NCBI GenBank assembly: GCA_000435715.1
Contig: FR882593.1
Coordinates: 1-64,000, forward strand
Direction of reading: 5' to 3'
DNA length: 64,000 nucleotides
Origin: Firmicutes bacterium CAG:145
GTDB lineage: Bacteria > Bacillota > Clostridia > Peptostreptococcales > Anaerovoracaceae
The notes under the pieces are model-generated. The model saw only the letters and a program-made list of their open reading frames with translations. It was not told the origin of the DNA and did no database searches. This document shows positions 1 to 7,542 of this stretch, piece by piece. The position numbers and the translations under genes are program-made. Within the stretch, counting starts at the first letter, position 1. Every line of letters begins with the position of its first letter.

Positions 1-245
1 ACTCGAAACAGCTATTTTACCGAAAATGAGTGGGTAAAATCCCACTCGAAGATAACGTTTTTCCCTGAACGAGTGGGCATACTCCCTTCGCAGAATTACA
101 TATAATGGGAGAAAATTGCCCTCAAGTATCAGCTTTCTTGTATTTTGTGGGAATTTTCATCCACTCGATTTATGGTTTTTATAAAAAACGAGTGGGTATT
201 ACCCCACTCGAAATGCCCATCTTAGTGAAAACGAGTGGGACAAGC
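1..245. repeat. Cluster of CGAGTGGG / CCCACTCG palindromes
   Basis: The heptamer GAGTGGG or its complement CCCACTC, usually as CGAGTGGG, occurs at about 28-34, 41-47, 71-78, 161-167, 189-196, 203-210 and 232-239. The pairs 28-34/41-47 and 189-196/203-210 form short hairpins, and 161-167 can pair with 189-195 instead. The steps 28 to 71 and 189 to 232 are both 43 bases. The window starts with ACTCGAAA, so the array may extend further left. I saw no such cluster elsewhere in the window. No coding sequence was seen here. Function unknown. Confidence 0.75.
125..140 (+). repeat. 16-bp direct repeat, copy 1 (copy 2 at 485-500)
   Basis: The 16-mer AGTATCAGCTTTCTTG is found exactly at 125-140 and again at 485-500, where it lies inside the grpB-like pseudogene and ends on the first two bases of its premature TGA. 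A 16-base identity within 500 bases is unlikely by chance, so part of the gene may have been duplicated into the upstream region. Confidence 0.7.
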
Positions 246-420
246 TCTGATTAACATAGTACCTTTACATAAAATCTGTAAAATTAAATCCATCAATTAT
301 GATCATAGAGCTGCTTCCGGGAAGGAACCTCTGAGCCGCCGGTTTGCGTTTGGCCTGCAGTATTAATGAAATAGAAGATAAAAAGGGAAGCCGGCCCTGA
401 ATTTAACGGAGGAAAAATAA

Positions 421-978
421 ATGAAGAAGTTATCTGAAATGAGTTTAGAGGAATTATGGGAGATGTTTCCCATTTATTTGACAGAGTATCAGCTTTCTTG
501 AAAAGAATGGTACGCTGATGAAGAAAATCTTTTGAGAAACAGAGTTCCTAAAATAGGTAGGATAAGTCATATAGGAAGTACAGCGATTGGCTCTATTTCT
601 GCAAAACCAATTATTGATATTCTTGTGGAAATTTCAAAAGATTATGAGTTATCTGGCTATAAAGAAGCGATTGTGAAGAGTGGTTATATTTGCATGTCCG
701 AAACTTCTGACAGAATTTCTTTTAACAAAGGTTATACAGAAAACGGATTTGCCGAAAGGGTGTTTCACCTACATTTAAGATATATTGGAGACAATGACGA
801 GCTATATTTTAGAGATTATCTCATTGAACATAGCGATATTGCTATCGAGTACGAAAAAATGAAATTAGAATTATGGAAAAAATATGAATTTGACAGAGAT
901 GGTTATACAAATTCTAAAACAGATTTCATTCAAAAGTATACAGAAAAAGCAAAACTCGAATATGGAGATAGATACTAA
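421..978 (+). pseudogene. GrpB/UPF0157 family protein, interrupted by TGA
   Basis: The reading frame starts at ATG 421 behind CGGAGGAAAAATAA and runs to 978 with one in-frame TGA at 499-501 (codon 27). The product matches the GrpB/UPF0157 nucleotidyltransferase-like family: a LWEMFPIYL-type start, then RISHIGSTAIGSI and KPIIDILVEI, the usual HIGSTAVPGLxAKPIIDI block, and about 185 codons in all, the family's normal size. Homologues have WKEW where this frame reads stop-KEW, so the TGA most likely replaces a TGG tryptophan codon. The frame is otherwise clean. Three other tryptophans use TGG. This may be a recent pseudogene, a readthrough gene or a base-call error. The cellular role of the family is poorly known. 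Confidence 0.75.
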
Positions 979-1032
979 TAACGCCGGGTCTTGCGGGTAA
1001 ACAATAAATTTAAAGTTGACGAGGAATTTAAT

Positions 1033-1794
1033 ATGAAAGACTTGTTTACAATAGATAAGGTTGATGAGGACACATATATAATTAGCGAGTACCGTCATTG
1101 GGAGGAAACACACTGCTATCTTTTGAACGGTACGGGGCGCAGTCTGCTGATTGATACAGGGCTTGGTATCTGTAATATTTCTGAGATTGTAAGAAATTTA
1201 ACCGATAAGCCCGTAACGGCCGTTGCTACGCATATTCACTGGGATCATATCGGAGGACATAAATATTATCCTGATTTTTATGTACACGAGAAAGAACTCG
1301 ATTGACTTAATGGCGGCTTTCCGCAGCCGCTGGAAATGATAAAGGAATATGTAGTCGACCGTTGCGATTTGCCTGACGGCTATGATGTAAATACTTATGA
1401 ATTCTTTCAGGGGACGCCTGCTAAAATATTGTATGGCGATGAATGTATAGATATAGGGGGAAGGAAGATTGACGTATTACATACACTAGGACATTCGCCG
1501 GGGCATATGTGCTTTTGGGAAGAAGAAAAAAGATATCTCTACACGGGAGATTTAGTTTATAAAGATACGCTTACGGCATGGTTCCCCTCTACCGATCCCG
1601 GCGCCTATTTAAAATCGCTTGAAAAAGTTGCAGAACTTCCTGCAAAGAGGATATTACCTGCGCACCATTCGCTTGCCATTGAGCCGGAAATTTTAATTCG
1701 TATGCGAAATTCATTAAGGCGGCTCAAAGCAGAAGGAAAGCTTCATCACGGCAGCGGAACTTTTGACTATGGCGATTGGGCAATATGGCTATAG
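1033..1794 (+). pseudogene. Metallo-beta-lactamase-fold hydrolase, interrupted by TGA
   Basis: The frame begins at ATG 1033 (GAGG upstream) and ends at 1794, with a single in-frame TGA at 1303-1305 (codon 91). It carries the zinc-binding series of the MBL fold: THIHWDHIGG (HxHxDH), LGHSPGHM, YTGDLVY and LPAHH. Total size is 253 codons, normal for a single-domain MBL hydrolase of glyoxalase-II/RNase-Z-like type. The residue before LNGGFPQPLE is a stop here; relatives carry tryptophan at this point, so this is again TGG to TGA, as in the preceding gene. Six other tryptophans use TGG. No frameshift is seen. Substrate unknown. Confidence 0.75.
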
Positions 1795-1874
1795 GCCGGA
1801 TACAGGTTTGCGTAAGCGTTTGGAATCTTTCGAAGTGAACGCATAAGAAGCTCTTATCTTATAAAGTCAAAAAA

Positions 1875-1920
1875 AATAACCGAGAAGCCATGGTAAGCTG
1901 GCTTCCCGGTTATTTTAAAG
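1875..1920. terminator. Bidirectional terminator between MBL pseudogene and kal
   Basis: Stem AATAACCGAGAAGCC (1875-1889) pairs with GGCTTCCCGGTTATT (1900-1914) with one mismatch. On the minus strand it is followed by a run of eight T, so it suits kal, which comes from the right; on the plus strand TTTT follows, serving the MBL gene. Confidence 0.75.
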
Positions 1921-1976
1921 ATGTATTAGTAATTACCTTGTACTCTTGATAATTGTGACTGCCGCCATTTTAGTTC

Positions 1977-2255
1977 CTCTGACGGCGTCTTTATAGACTT
2001 GTCAATCGCCGTGTACTGGCTCCGCCGTCGATTTCAAGCCAATCGCAGGCTGCCGCCTGCTCTTGGGAAATCTTGGCGAATGAAATACTCCGATTCTGAC
2101 TTCGCCGTTTGGCGGCTCGTCAATCATCGCAGATCTGACACGCCGTCGATTTCGCTCCGCTCGCTGCGCCCTTACGGCCACAGCTTGCGGGAAATCTTGG
2201 CGAATGAAACACATCGGCTCTGACGGCGTCTTTATAGACTTGTCAATCGCCGTGT
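1977..2255. repeat. Imperfect ~120-bp tandem repeats next to kal
   Basis: A 38-bp direct repeat starting CTCTGACGGCGTC is found at 1977-2014 and 2218-2255. Between the copies, CGCCGTCGATTTC occurs at about 2023-2035 and 2141-2153, and GGGAAATCTTGGCGAATGA at 2065 and 2189. A weaker version of the 38-mer sits around 2095. Together this looks like units starting near 1977, 2095 and 2217, about 118-122 bp apart. The block lies immediately downstream of the kal stop codon and upstream of the terminator at 1875-1920, so it would be in the kal 3' untranslated RNA. No convincing gene was seen here; open frames across it look incidental. Confidence 0.75.
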
Positions 2256-2262
2256 TGTTTCA

Positions 2263-2655
2263 CTATTTCCTCTTAGATTCTTTAGGTGTTACGCAAGTTC
2301 CTGTTGCTCTTGCAACTACGATAGGTTCTTCTAAGAAATCGGCTGCTGAAGCGCTGATGTCAGTTCTTGCAGCGATGACTTTTCTCGCTTCGAATTTCAT
2401 CTTTCTTGAAGTGTTTCCTACGCTTGTGATTTCTCCGTAAGCTTCGATATAATCACCTGCATATGTAGGAGCTAAGAATTCTACATTGTCATAAGCGCAG
2501 AACAGACCTTCGTCTCCGTCCATCTTGATCAGCAGTTCTGTTGCTACGTCGCCGAAGAGGTGAACCATGTGCGCTCCGTCTACTAAGTTTCCGCCGTAAT
2601 GAGCGTCCTTTGCTGACATTCTCAATCTTAAAGTTGAAGTGATTTTCTCTGACAT
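2263..2655 (-). CDS. kal: 3-aminobutyryl-CoA ammonia-lyase (Kal)
   Basis: Kal removes ammonia from L-3-aminobutyryl-CoA to give crotonyl-CoA in lysine fermentation. The 130-residue product is a single hotdog domain; the block [20 protein letters not shown] is typical of Kal-type hotdog proteins, and the length fits. It starts at ATG 2655 behind AAAAGGAGAAAG. It stands alone on the minus strand, divergent from the Kdd-like sigma-54 regulator, with a perfect sigma-54 promoter at 2739-2724. Its 3' side carries the ~120-bp repeats and a terminator near 1914-1870. The lysine pathway context makes Kal much more likely than a generic thioesterase. Confidence 0.87.
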   Translation of the reverse strand: MSEKITSTLRLRMSAKDAHYGGNLVDGAHMVHLFGDVATELLIKMDGDEGLFCAYDNVEFLAPTYAGDYIEAYGEITSVGNTSRKMKFEARKVIAARTDISASAADFLEEPIVVARATGTCVTPKESKRK

Positions 2656-2723
2656 TTTTCTTTCTCCTTTTTTATGTAAAATATAAAACCAATTTAGTTG
2701 TCGGATTTAACGAAATAATATAT

Positions 2724-2739
2724 TGCAAAATGCGTGCCA
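2724..2739 (-). promoter_or_regulatory. Sigma-54 promoter of kal
   Basis: On the minus strand the sequence reads TGGCACGCATTTTGCA, a perfect match to TGGCAC-N5-TTGCA. It lies about 70 bases upstream of the kal start codon, leaving room for a short leader and the ribosome binding site. Confidence 0.85.
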
Positions 2740-2769
2740 ATGAGTTATCATTGAAACTGACGGAAAAAT

Positions 2770-2785
2770 GAACCGATTACGGTTC
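2770..2785. promoter_or_regulatory. Perfect 16-bp palindrome, candidate activator site 1
   Basis: GAACCGATTACGGTTC is a perfect inverted repeat (GAACCG / CGGTTC around ATTA). It lies between the kal promoter and the start codon (2810) of the Kdd-like sigma-54 regulator. Related sites occur at 4881-4896 and 4912-4927 upstream of kdd. Proposed as a binding site of the regulator, by pattern only; its distance from the kal promoter is short for a sigma-54 enhancer, so autoregulation is another possibility. Confidence 0.5.
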
Positions 2786-2809
2786 GCACAGATGAGAGGT
2801 GAACACAAA

Positions 2810-4864
2810 ATGTCAGCGACATATGGAATAAAACGAGTGCTCGAACCTAAAAATGTGCTTCCTACTTCTGCCTGGAAACTCGACAACGGGCGCAATATAT
2901 TTCCCGACGAACTGAGGGTTTCTATAAAGAGAATACACCTTGAAGGAACGGGTTTCAAGCAGATTTGTACCGAATCCAACGATGATGAGAAAAAAATAAA
3001 GCAGAATATCATAGATATGGTCATAAGGAGGGGCAAACTTCATAACCCTGTGACGGACACCGGGGGACTGGTGATGGGCATGGTGGAAGAAATAGGAGCC
3101 GAATATGACAACAGAGAGGGCCTGAAAACGGGAGACCTCATAATATGCAATGCTTCGGCAGCGTCCATCCCTTTATATATAGAGGAAATAACCGGCGTGA
3201 ATAAGGCTTTTAATCAGCTGGAGGCGAAGGGATATGCCATCATCCACAGCCTGATCCCCATAGTAAAGGCGCCAAAAGATGTACCGGTGGATATGCTGAT
3301 GTTCACCTTTGACCAGTCGGGCACCCTGTACAGGCTTCATAAGCTTGCGGAAGGAAAGAAAAAGTTCCTGATCGTAGGCAACAGCATGCTTACCAACCTG
3401 CTGTACGGATATGTGATAAGAGATACCGCAGGAGAAAACTGCGAGATCACCTGCCTGCTGGATAAGAAAACTAATCTGAGGCTTGCCGGCAAAGGCATGG
3501 ACAGCTTGATGGAAAAGGTATTCGATGAAGTCAATTTCCTGGACATACTCAGGCCCATGGAGTGCGTAGAAAGGCTTGGGGGAGAGTCTCTCTTCGATCT
3601 GTCGGTAAACTGCGCGGAAATACCGGGAGCAGAGACTGTAAATATACTGGCCACGAAACCGGGAGGCACCGTTCTCTTTGCCAATCTGATAAATAATTTA
3701 AACATAGCTCTGTATATAACTGAATCGATTTCCAAGAACCTCGAAGTGAGAGGGGCAGAAGGGTATCTGGAAGAGTACGATAACTTCGACATAGACATAG
3801 TGAGGAAAATAGCCGAGTATCTGGAAGACGCAGAGTTTATCGAAGAACCTTATACAGGACCTGATGAAGAGGACTATTCTTTTGATCAGGCGCTGATAGA
3901 GAAGACTCAAGCGGAGGACTTCGTGTTTCGCAGCAAAGCCATGCAGAGCGTACTGGAAAATATCATAAAGATAGCCAGATATGACTGCAATGTCATAGTG
4001 TTCGGAGATACAGGAGTAGGAAAAGAAAAGGCCGCCAACATAATACAGAAAAACAGCGACAGAAAGATGCAGCCCTTTGTAAAGATAAACTGCGGAGCTA
4101 TCTCCCCGAACCTGATAGAGTCCGAATTCTTCGGATATGAGAAGGGTGCGTTTACCGGCGCCAGCGCCGGAGGAAAGAAGGGGTACTTTGAACTGGCCAA
4201 TAACGGAGTCATATTCCTCGATGAAATAGGAGAATTGCCCTTGGAGATGCAGGCCAAACTGCTGAGAGCTATTCAGGACGGCGAATTTTACCGCGTAGGG
4301 GGAACTTCCCCGGTGAAGACCAACGTCAGGATAATATCTGCTACCAACAGAGACCTCGAAAGGTATGTGGAGGAAGGCAGATTCAGGCGAGACTTGTATT
4401 ACAGATTAAATGTAGTCCCTATAAAGATACCTGCTTTGTCAGAGAGAACAGAAGATATACCGGCTCTCATATACCACTTTTTGAGCAAATACGGGGAAAA
4501 ATTCGGACTTAAGCGCGGCATAGCTGAGAGCGCAGTCGAATATCTTCAGCAGCAACAGTGGCCAGGAAACATCAGGGAACTGGAGAACACGGTGCAGAGG
4601 CTGATGATCTCGGCTAAGGGTGAGGACATAACGCTGATGGACGTCATGCAGGAGACTCATCCCGAGTTGTTCGGAGCCGGAACTTCTGACAATCAGTTTG
4701 GCAATACCGGCACAGAAATAGATCTGCAAAACGCCGTAGAAGATTATGAAAAAGGCCTCATAAAATATGCCTGCGAAAAATACGGATCTACGAGAAAAGC
4801 TGCTTCGGCCATAGGTATAAGTCAGACTCAGCTTGTAAGAAAGAAGAAAAAATATCAGCTGTAG
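2810..4864 (+). CDS. Sigma-54 activator with Kdd-like sensor domain
   Basis: This 684-residue protein joins a 3,5-diaminohexanoate dehydrogenase-like N-terminus (about residues 1-350) to a sigma-54 AAA+ ATPase and a Fis-type helix-turn-helix. The start MSATYGIKRVLEPKNVLP mirrors the Kdd start YGTHRVISPKGVLPQPAD. The glycine-rich nucleotide motif of Kdd (GGGGKSG) is replaced by IVGNSMLTN, so catalysis is probably lost. The AAA+ part has Walker A GDTGVGKE (about 399-406), GAFTGA (about 445-450), Walker B VIFLDEIGE and the arginine-containing RRDLYYRLNV. The last 35 residues form the Fis-like motif. ATG 2810 is chosen because AGAGGTG precedes it and Kdd homology starts there, although the frame is open from 2768. 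Inferred role: sensing a lysine-pathway intermediate and activating the sigma-54 promoters of kal and kdd. Confidence 0.88.
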   Translation: MSATYGIKRVLEPKNVLPTSAWKLDNGRNIFPDELRVSIKRIHLEGTGFKQICTESNDDEKKIKQNIIDMVIRRGKLHNPVTDTGGLVMGMVEEIGAEYDNREGLKTGDLIICNASAASIPLYIEEITGVNKAFNQLEAKGYAIIHSLIPIVKAPKDVPVDMLMFTFDQSGTLYRLHKLAEGKKKFLIVGNSMLTNLLYGYVIRDTAGENCEITCLLDKKTNLRLAGKGMDSLMEKVFDEVNFLDILRPMECVERLGGESLFDLSVNCAEIPGAETVNILATKPGGTVLFANLINNLNIALYITESISKNLEVRGAEGYLEEYDNFDIDIVRKIAEYLEDAEFIEEPYTGPDEEDYSFDQALIEKTQAEDFVFRSKAMQSVLENIIKIARYDCNVIVFGDTGVGKEKAANIIQKNSDRKMQPFVKINCGAISPNLIESEFFGYEKGAFTGASAGGKKGYFELANNGVIFLDEIGELPLEMQAKLLRAIQDGEFYRVGGTSPVKTNVRIISATNRDLERYVEEGRFRRDLYYRLNVVPIKIPALSERTEDIPALIYHFLSKYGEKFGLKRGIAESAVEYLQQQQWPGNIRELENTVQRLMISAKGEDITLMDVMQETHPELFGAGTSDNQFGNTGTEIDLQNAVEDYEKGLIKYACEKYGSTRKAASAIGISQTQLVRKKKKYQL

Positions 4865-4875
4865 CAATGAAAATC

Positions 4876-4908
4876 ATTGCGAACTTAATTCGGTTCGCAA
4901 TATTTTTA
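4876..4908 (+). terminator. Probable terminator of the Kdd-like regulator gene
   Basis: ATTGCGAAC and GTTCGCAAT form a perfect 9-bp stem around TTAATTCG, followed by ATTTTTAAG, 11 bases after the regulator stop codon. It overlaps the candidate activator site at 4881-4896, so the palindrome may have either or both roles. Confidence 0.55.
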
Positions 4909-4927
4909 AGTGAAACAAAAACGGTTC
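4881..4927. promoter_or_regulatory. Two candidate activator sites upstream of kdd
   Basis: GAACTTAATTCGGTTC (4881-4896) and GAAACAAAAACGGTTC (4912-4927) share the form GAA-N7-CGGTTC with the perfect palindrome at 2770-2785. They are 31 bp apart, about three helical turns, and 110-145 bp upstream of the -24 element at 5024, a normal distance for sigma-54 enhancers. Proposed by pattern only. Confidence 0.5.
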
Positions 4928-5023
4928 GAAAATCGAGGACAAATTTTGACGGATAGACAGCAACGCTTTATCAAACCCGATGAAATGAACATCTTCCATG
5001 AGACTATATGAGAAGAATATCGT

Positions 5024-5039
5024 TGGCATAAATTTTGCT
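5024..5039 (+). promoter_or_regulatory. Sigma-54 promoter of the first kdd gene
   Basis: TGGCATAAATTTTGCT matches the -24/-12 pattern (GG and GC with ten bases between) and lies 49-64 bases upstream of the kdd start. A partial second copy, TGGCATAAATTTT without the -12 GC, follows at about 5050. Confidence 0.8.
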
Positions 5040-5087
5040 TTTAATAAGTATGGCATAAATTTTAAACAATAAAGGAGATAAGGTTAT

Positions 5088-6125
5088 ATGGAATTTAAAA
5101 AAGGAGACATTTACGGAACGCATCGTGTAATTGAACCAAAGGGTGTGCTGCCTCAGCCGGCAGACGTAGTAGACAACAACATGGAGATCTACGATAATGA
5201 GGTATTGATAGATGTACACACTTTAAATATAGATTCGGCGTCGTTTACAGAGATTGAGAGGCGTGCCGGAGGTGATACCGCTGAAATTGAAAAGATCATC
5301 CTGAACATCGTAGAGACTACGGGTAAGCATAAGAACCCATGGACAGGTTCCGGCGGCATGCTCATAGGAAAAGTGGCGGAAGTAGGTCCTAACTACGTAG
5401 GAGACCTCAAGAAAGGCGACAAGATCGCCACATTGGTATCTCTTTCTCTTACGCCGCTGCGCATAGACGAGATAATAGAAATAAGGCCTGACATAGATCA
5501 GATCGATATAAAGGGAAAGGCCATACTGTTCCAGAGCGGAATTTACGCAAAGCTTCCTAAAGATATACCGCAGACTCTGGCGCTTTCAGTGCTGGACGTA
5601 GCAGGAGCTCCTGCTCAGACAGCTAAGATCTGCAAGCCGGGAGACACTGTAGTGGTTTTGGGCGGAGGCGGAAAATCCGGTATACTCTGCTGCTGGCAGG
5701 CGAAGAAACAAGTAGGCGTCAACGGAACGGTCATCTGTGTAGACGGTTTCAAGAAGTCCATCAACAGAGCCATGTCTGTAGGCGTGGCAGACGAATATAC
5801 AGTGGTCAACGCTACAGACGCCATGGCTATGTATGAAGAAATCTACGAGATCACAGACGGACAGATGGCAGACGTAGTTATAAACGTAGTAAATATTCCT
5901 AATACAGAGATGGCTTCTATCATGGCCTGCAAGGACAACGGACTGGTTTATTTCTTCTCCATGGCCACAAGTTTCACCAAAGCTGCCCTAGGCGCAGAAG
6001 GCGTAGGAAAAGATGTCCAGATGCTTATCGGAAACGGATATACCAAGGGACACGCCAACGTAGCGCTCCAGATACTCAGAGAGGACGAAAGAATAAGAAA
6101 CCTCTTTGCTCAGCTGTATGCATAG
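5088..6125 (+). CDS. kdd: L-erythro-3,5-diaminohexanoate dehydrogenase, copy 1
   Basis: Kdd oxidatively deaminates 3,5-diaminohexanoate to 5-amino-3-oxohexanoate with NAD(P). The 345-residue protein opens with YGTHRVIEPKGVLPQPAD, carries KNPWTGSGGMLIG, and has the Rossmann loop VVLGGGGKSGIL near residue 190. Size and motifs fit Kdd. It starts at ATG 5088 behind AAAGGAGATAAGG. It is the first gene after the sigma-54 promoter at 5024 and lies 147 bp before a second, very similar kdd. Compared with copy 2 it lacks about ten residues near position 60, where copy 2 has PADIENSPEDQEK. Confidence 0.88.
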   Translation: MEFKKGDIYGTHRVIEPKGVLPQPADVVDNNMEIYDNEVLIDVHTLNIDSASFTEIERRAGGDTAEIEKIILNIVETTGKHKNPWTGSGGMLIGKVAEVGPNYVGDLKKGDKIATLVSLSLTPLRIDEIIEIRPDIDQIDIKGKAILFQSGIYAKLPKDIPQTLALSVLDVAGAPAQTAKICKPGDTVVVLGGGGKSGILCCWQAKKQVGVNGTVICVDGFKKSINRAMSVGVADEYTVVNATDAMAMYEEIYEITDGQMADVVINVVNIPNTEMASIMACKDNGLVYFFSMATSFTKAALGAEGVGKDVQMLIGNGYTKGHANVALQILREDERIRNLFAQLYA

Positions 6126-6272
6126 GTTTGTATTATGTATTCATAAAACAATTTGCGATTTGCTATAGAAAAAGAAGAGATTTTGATATATAATTAACAC
6201 GGCAACTTATGTTCGAAACTCTTTCGGGCGTAAATTTTATAAAAAACATTTTTTTCGAGGAGGAAAATAAAA

Positions 6273-7340
6273 ATGAAAAAAGGATGCCCTTATGGTACAC
6301 ACAGAGTAATCTCTCCAAAGGGAGTATTACCTCAGCCAGCAGACGTTATTGACAACACTATGGAAATCTATGATAACGAAGTTCTGATCGACGTTAAGAC
6401 TCTCAACGTTGACTCCGCTTCCTTTACAGAAATCGTAAGAAGATCCTGCGACGGCAAGAAACCGGCAGATATCGAGAATTCTCCTGAAGATCAGGAAAAA
6501 GTAAAGAAGACTATGCTGGACATCGTTGCTAAGGCTGGTAAGCATAAGAACCCATGGACAGGTTCCGGCGGCATGCTTATCGGTACCGTTAAGGAGATCG
6601 GACCTGCATATGTAGGCGACCTGAAAGTAGGCGATAAGATCGCTACTTTAGTATCTCTTTCCCTCACTCCGTTAGTGATCGAAGAGATCCTCGAAATGAG
6701 ACCTGCCATCGACCAGGTTGACATCAAGGGACAGGCGATCTTGTTCCAGAGCGGCATCTACGCAGTTCTTCCTGACGATATGCCTGAAGGCCTCGCTCTT
6801 TCCGCATTAGACGTAGCCGGAGCTCCTGCTCAGGCAGCTAAGCTTGTTCAGTCCGGTATGAAAGTTCTCATCATCGGCGGCGGCGGAAAATCCGGTCTGC
6901 TCTGCTTATACGAAGCAAAGAAGAGAGCCGGCGTTACAGGTCTTGTAGTATGCGCTGCAGGTTCCCAGAAATCAGAAGACAGAGCCAGAAAGTTAGACTT
7001 AGCCGACGAGTACTTCCACATGGACGCTACAGATGCCGTAGGCATGTACAACAAGGCTATGGAACTGACCAACGGCGAACTCTTCGACCTGGTTATCAAC
7101 TGCGTAAATATTGAAAACACTGAAATGGCTTCCATCTTAGCTTGTAAGGATGACGGAACCGTTTACTTCTTCTCCATGGCCACCAGCTTCACCAAAGCAG
7201 CTCTGGGTGCAGAAGGTGTCGGCAAGGACGTAAACATGATCATCGGAAACGGCTACACTAAGGGCCACGCAGCGATCACTCTGCAGGTTCTCAGAGAGCA
7301 TGAAGGGTTGAGAGAGTTATTTAGAGAAATGTATTCCTAA
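6273..7340 (+). CDS. kdd: L-erythro-3,5-diaminohexanoate dehydrogenase, copy 2
   Basis: The second Kdd has 355 residues and shares most motifs with copy 1, including YGTHRVISPKGVLPQPAD, KNPWTGSGGMLIG and the nucleotide-binding loop IIGGGGKSGLL. It starts at ATG 6273 behind GAGGAGGAAAATAAAA. The 147-bp gap before it contains TATAAT at 6189-6194 but no good -35 hexamer or sigma-54 site, so it is probably co-transcribed with copy 1. Both copies look catalytically complete, in contrast to the sensor domain of the regulator. Why the cell keeps two is unclear; different cofactor or diamino-acid preference is one option. Confidence 0.88.
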   Translation: MKKGCPYGTHRVISPKGVLPQPADVIDNTMEIYDNEVLIDVKTLNVDSASFTEIVRRSCDGKKPADIENSPEDQEKVKKTMLDIVAKAGKHKNPWTGSGGMLIGTVKEIGPAYVGDLKVGDKIATLVSLSLTPLVIEEILEMRPAIDQVDIKGQAILFQSGIYAVLPDDMPEGLALSALDVAGAPAQAAKLVQSGMKVLIIGGGGKSGLLCLYEAKKRAGVTGLVVCAAGSQKSEDRARKLDLADEYFHMDATDAVGMYNKAMELTNGELFDLVINCVNIENTEMASILACKDDGTVYFFSMATSFTKAALGAEGVGKDVNMIIGNGYTKGHAAITLQVLREHEGLRELFREMYS

Positions 7341-7542
7341 GCCTTAAGCTTGTCTTTTTCGCCTCTCGCGGTGTCCGCAGCGACTTCTCGCGTGTTCGCG
7401 TACTTAAATGTACGCTTCGGCGCAGCGTGTGAGGATGATACGATTACATGATATGTATTCCGCGCTTTTTGTGAACCACTTCCTCAAGGCGCGGAAAAAC
7501 AAAAAGAATAAAATCCCAAAATTAAAATTGAAGGAGAAAAAA
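7341..7542 (+). other. Structured 202-nt leader before kamA
   Basis: The gap between kdd copy 2 and kamA holds CGCG-rich short repeats near 7370-7400, a small hairpin GCGTAC/GTACGC (7398-7403 with 7410-7415), and an 8-bp hairpin TTCCGCGC/GCGCGGAA (7458-7465 with 7489-7496) followed by AAAAAC. No known riboswitch was recognised and no sigma-54 promoter was seen. It may adjust kamA expression after transcription. Confidence 0.45.

Noticed and set aside
1999..2223. Open frames across the ~120-bp repeats
   Set aside because: They follow the repeat structure on both strands, lack a ribosome binding site and resemble no family.
7341..7542. Cobalamin riboswitch before the B12-dependent lysine genes
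   Set aside because: No B12-box (GCCACTG-type) sequence or the expected long aptamer was found here or elsewhere in the window.
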